DNA of 7,078 nt from Pseudomonadota bacterium. Its GTDB lineage: Bacteria; Desulfobacterota; Desulfobacteria; Desulfobacterales; RPRI01. The notes below the pieces were generated by a model. That model was not told where the DNA came from, made no database searches, and saw only the letters and a program-made list of their open reading frames with translations. How positions within the stretch are numbered: position 1 is the first letter of the stretch; the number at the start of each line of letters is the position of its first letter. The translations under genes were made by a program, and so were the position numbers. The stretch covers positions 1-7,078 of the forward strand of contig JAHJQU010000485.1 of NCBI GenBank assembly GCA_018819005.1. Direction: 5' to 3'. Below are positions 5,097 to 7,078 of the stretch, piece by piece.

Positions 5097-6185
5097 TCAA
5101 GCATTGCCGATCTCTTGCACACACCACTGAATTGCACTGAAGAAGTGCGCCATAGCATCTTGATTTCCAAGTAAGCTGATGGGAAAGGATGGTCTTCCCG
5201 TCAGATTAAAGTTTCCAGGAAAGTCGGGGATTTTTTTCAATCGATCAAGAAAGTCACGACGCAGAGGTTCATTGTCAAATGGAGGGTATTTCATAATCTT
5301 ATCGAAACGAAATTCCACTTTTCCGTCTACCCTGAATCCGAATATGCGGCAAGTGCGGGCCTTGTCAGAAAATATCCAAAACGTGGCCCTCGAATCTACT
5401 CTCATTGAAGAGTAATCAAAACCGAATGGCTCCAGGTTAGCCAGATCCTCAAAACTTCTGACAATTTCAACTTCCCCGGCAGGCCGTCTTTCCTTGAATT
5501 CTACGTACCAGGATTCTTTGTCGTATGAAGTGAATTTCCGAGGTAACGGCTTTCGAACCTCAACACCAAACAGCCTTGGTATTATGATTTGATATTCTTC
5601 GTATTCATAGTAATCAAGCTCGACGGCATAAATATCGAACTTGCTGTTTTGATTAACGTAAAGTATTAAATCCTTCAGCCGCTCATCAATCGAGTCCATC
5701 ACAATTACAAATTTAATGATGCCTTCATTGAGATTACTTCTTAACGATTCCATCATGGCTTCCGTCTGTTCATCATCGATCTCAAAGAAGTCCATGGCCT
5801 TCTGCCGGAAATCTACACCGAAGGCTTTTCGGCATCCTCTGTCCAGTATTCCAACGAACTCATTATAGTCGGCTGAATGCTTCCATAATGAAGCTCCATA
5901 GTCTAATGCCTGAGCAAGCACGGCCCTCTTATCGGTATTTCTATAGAGTTTTGTCTCGACAACATAAAGATCCCCGTCTTTGTCCACCGCCAACGCATCG
6001 ATTGGCCCAGAGTTTGTGAGAAACTCTCGCGCTGCCACTAACAACTTCTTATCTTCTTCCAGTTCGCACACTGGAATGGATTCGGGATTTTTGTGAATGT
6101 ATTCTTGTAGCATCGCTTCGTTTCTGAAGGTTGACCTTTCCACCAGTTCGGCAGGATCTCCATTCTTTGATATGATCATAGGCAT
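5097..6185 (-). CDS. PD-(D/E)XK nuclease family protein (NucS/DUF91-like)
   Basis: This 362-residue protein has an N-terminal nuclease domain. A helix with NEAMLQEYIHKNPE (Glu28) is followed by GPIDALAVDKDGDLYVVETKL, with Asp63, Glu77 and Lys79 forming the D...ExK site, and then the Arg/Gln helix KRAVLAQALDYGASL (Gln92). This arrangement is that of NucS, DUF91 and related endonucleases. Residues about 150-205 form a beta-alpha segment and about 215-362 an unrecognised C-terminal region rich in Phe, Arg and Tyr that could bind DNA or a partner. The ATG at 6185 is preceded by GAGGAG; an in-frame TTG at 6242 would add 19 residues but has no better site. The gene leads a two-gene unit with the exonuclease-type protein. 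Nuclease fold is well supported; substrate is unknown. Confidence 0.8.
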   Translation of the reverse strand: MPMIISKNGDPAELVERSTFRNEAMLQEYIHKNPESIPVCELEEDKKLLVAAREFLTNSGPIDALAVDKDGDLYVVETKLYRNTDKRAVLAQALDYGASLWKHSADYNEFVGILDRGCRKAFGVDFRQKAMDFFEIDDEQTEAMMESLRSNLNEGIIKFVIVMDSIDERLKDLILYVNQNSKFDIYAVELDYYEYEEYQIIIPRLFGVEVRKPLPRKFTSYDKESWYVEFKERRPAGEVEIVRSFEDLANLEPFGFDYSSMRVDSRATFWIFSDKARTCRIFGFRVDGKVEFRFDKIMKYPPFDNEPLRRDFLDRLKKIPDFPGNFNLTGRPSFPISLLGNQDAMAHFFSAIQWCVQEIGNA

Positions 6186-6267
6186 GGTCTCATTCTCCTC
6201 TTCGGCCTTCAATGTCTTATGCAATTTAGCTGTAATCCTCAATCATATTCATTTCGGCGTCTGGCAC

Positions 6268-6385
6268 GGTCTAATGCAAAGACCCCGTTGACGCGGATGC
6301 CGGCAATTAAAGGAGAACTGGCTCAAGGGTTACAACTCGATTAACCCACTTGGTCCTAGGCCACCGGGACGTTCGTGCTGAACGT
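6268..6385. other. Gap upstream of the PD-(D/E)XK gene with three small palindromes
   Basis: No gene is recognised between 6243 and 6426. Three inverted repeats are visible: GGTCT (6268-6272) with AGACC (6280-6284), loop of seven; ACGTTC (6369-6374) with GAACGT (6380-6385), loop of five; and a looser fold with outer AAC (6343-6345) facing GTT (6371-6373), CC and GGT inside pairing with GG and ACC, and CCTAGG in the loop. The third could be a decayed attC-like site, overlapping the second; neither is strong. The first could be an operator or leader hairpin about 85 bases before the ATG. Confidence 0.35.
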
Positions 6386-6426
6386 GCATTGCGGCACAGC
6401 CCCCTCCGGAATCTTTTTTACAACTA

Positions 6427-6549
6427 AGAGTTTTGGGTGATTATATTTATAAATGACACGCAGAGACAAATCTGTTCACACATATAAAATATTCATATCA
6501 TGCACAACCGTTTGTATTTTATTTGCATTTTAACCGGATTTTGTCAAAA
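6427..6549 (-). repeat. Dispersed intergenic repeat, copy 3
   Basis: This copy lies downstream of the PIN gene. Its block 6495-6548 matches copy 2 in 51 of 54 bases, and the GTTCACA motif and AGAGTTTTGGGT boundary also recur. The terminal palindrome is kept as TTTTGAC facing GTTAAAA, where one base change leaves a G-U pair, so the fold survives. It lacks the CACTCCCCTTGTC part found in copies 1 and 2. The 6550-6631 stretch between it and the PIN stop holds only a GGGC/GCCC inverted repeat. Confidence 0.7.
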
Positions 6550-6631
6550 GGTATTTATAATTTGTATTCTTGTCTGCTGCCGGGCTTGCCAGTGTCTGCC
6601 CTTTGCCGGTCGGATTCGAAGGAGGCGACCA

Positions 6632-7078
6632 TCAGCCTGTGGCATAAATGTCATCGAGAGACTGCCGGGCTTCCTGATAGATCTTGGTGGAAAGCCAGAG
6701 CGATGAGGCTTCAAGACCGTTTAACGCTTGTTCCGTTTCTGCCCGTGATAGATGCTTATGAGCAGCATTCCAAAGAATAACACCCAAGGATCCATGCACC
6801 TCCAAGCCCAGGAGTGAGACAAAAAGCCGAGTTGTTGAATCGTCGGTAAGAAACCAGTCCGCTTTTTTCCTTCGCGCCAGGACGAGAGCTTCAGCCTCTC
6901 CGTCGTGGATATCGCCGGATTTTTTCCAGATACCGGATTCCTTCTGCTCATGAAGGGACAGACTTATAACCTGGAGCCACTCAGGCCAGGGCTCTTTCAT
7001 TTGAATGGTGGTTTGAACTTCGTTGAAAACGCGCTGGGGAAGGTAAAGATTGCCCGTTTGCCTTAGCAACTGCAGGCA
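6632..7078 (-). CDS. PIN-domain ribonuclease (VapC-like), partial
   Basis: The frame is open to the window edge, so the N-terminus with the first PIN aspartate is missing; about 148 residues are seen. LYLPQRVFNEV carries the conserved Glu of the second motif. GEAEALVLARRKKADWFLTDDSTTRL supplies the Glu and paired Asp residues of the third and fourth motifs, and LGLEVHGSLGVIL is the usual following strand. This pattern (DUF3368-like) marks a Mg-dependent ribonuclease, usually the toxin of a VapBC-type pair. No antitoxin lies downstream; the partner would normally be upstream, outside the window. An in-frame TTG at 7069 exists but would remove a conserved motif, so the true start is beyond 7078. 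The PIN fold is confident; toxin activity and target are inferred. Confidence 0.85.
   Translation of the reverse strand, partial: CLQLLRQTGNLYLPQRVFNEVQTTIQMKEPWPEWLQVISLSLHEQKESGIWKKSGDIHDGEAEALVLARRKKADWFLTDDSTTRLFVSLLGLEVHGSLGVILWNAAHKHLSRAETEQALNGLEASSLWLSTKIYQEARQSLDDIYATG

Noticed and set aside
3535..6549. CRISPR array
   Set aside because: The repeats are over 100 bases long, only three, widely and unevenly spaced with genes between, and there are no cas genes.
6500..6780. Plus-strand open frames over repeat copy 3 and the PIN gene, similar to a frame in copy 2
   Set aside because: The shared peptide start only reflects nucleotide identity of the repeat; the frames diverge right after it and lie antisense to the PIN gene.

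Overview
The window reads as bacterial accessory DNA: a row of short, unrelated genes that all lie on the minus strand. They are separated by unusually long non-coding gaps full of repeats and foldable sequence. The recognisable families are nucleases, toxin-antitoxin-like proteins, a HEPN-like protein and a small cupin, which suggests a defence/stress or mobile-cassette region. Shine-Dalgarno motifs (GAGGGG, GGAGG, GAGGAG) precede several starts, so the host is a bacterium. I cannot place it further from sequence alone; a Gram-negative environmental bacterium is a guess. No rRNA, tRNA, CRISPR array, transposase or integrase gene is visible.

Layout in the direction of transcription (right to left). 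7078-6632: 3' part of a PIN-domain (VapC-type) ribonuclease gene cut by the window edge. 6631-6186: a gap holding repeat copy 3 and several small palindromes. 6185-4515: a two-gene unit with a PD-(D/E)XK nuclease of the NucS/DUF91 type followed 9 nt later by a DnaQ/RNase H-like exonuclease-type protein. 4514-4154: a gap with repeat copy 2. 4153-3699: a tightly coupled DUF4258/DUF2283 pair, a probable toxin-antitoxin module. 3698-3324: a gap with repeat copy 1, an attC-like fold and a likely promoter. 3323-3009: a small cupin. 2928-2170: a HEPN-like protein. 2060-324: a 578-residue coiled-coil protein with a C-terminal Mrr-type endonuclease domain. 323-1: an inverted-repeat segment of unknown nature.

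The most interesting structural signal is at 2092-3494. The stop codons of the cupin and HEPN-like genes are built into imperfect palindromes that look like integron attC sites: outer AAC/GTT boxes, a short unpaired spacer, a longer stem whose unpaired bases sit mostly in one arm, and a terminal loop. A third, weaker one lies upstream of the cupin. If correct, the cupin and HEPN-like genes are integron cassettes in a chromosomal array whose integrase lies outside the window.

The second signal is a family of three dispersed repeats in the same orientation (about 3535-3700, 4251-4440, 6427-6549), each lying 3' of a gene or gene pair. Together these suggest a modular region assembled from one- and two-gene units. 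The functional link between the units is inferred from context only.
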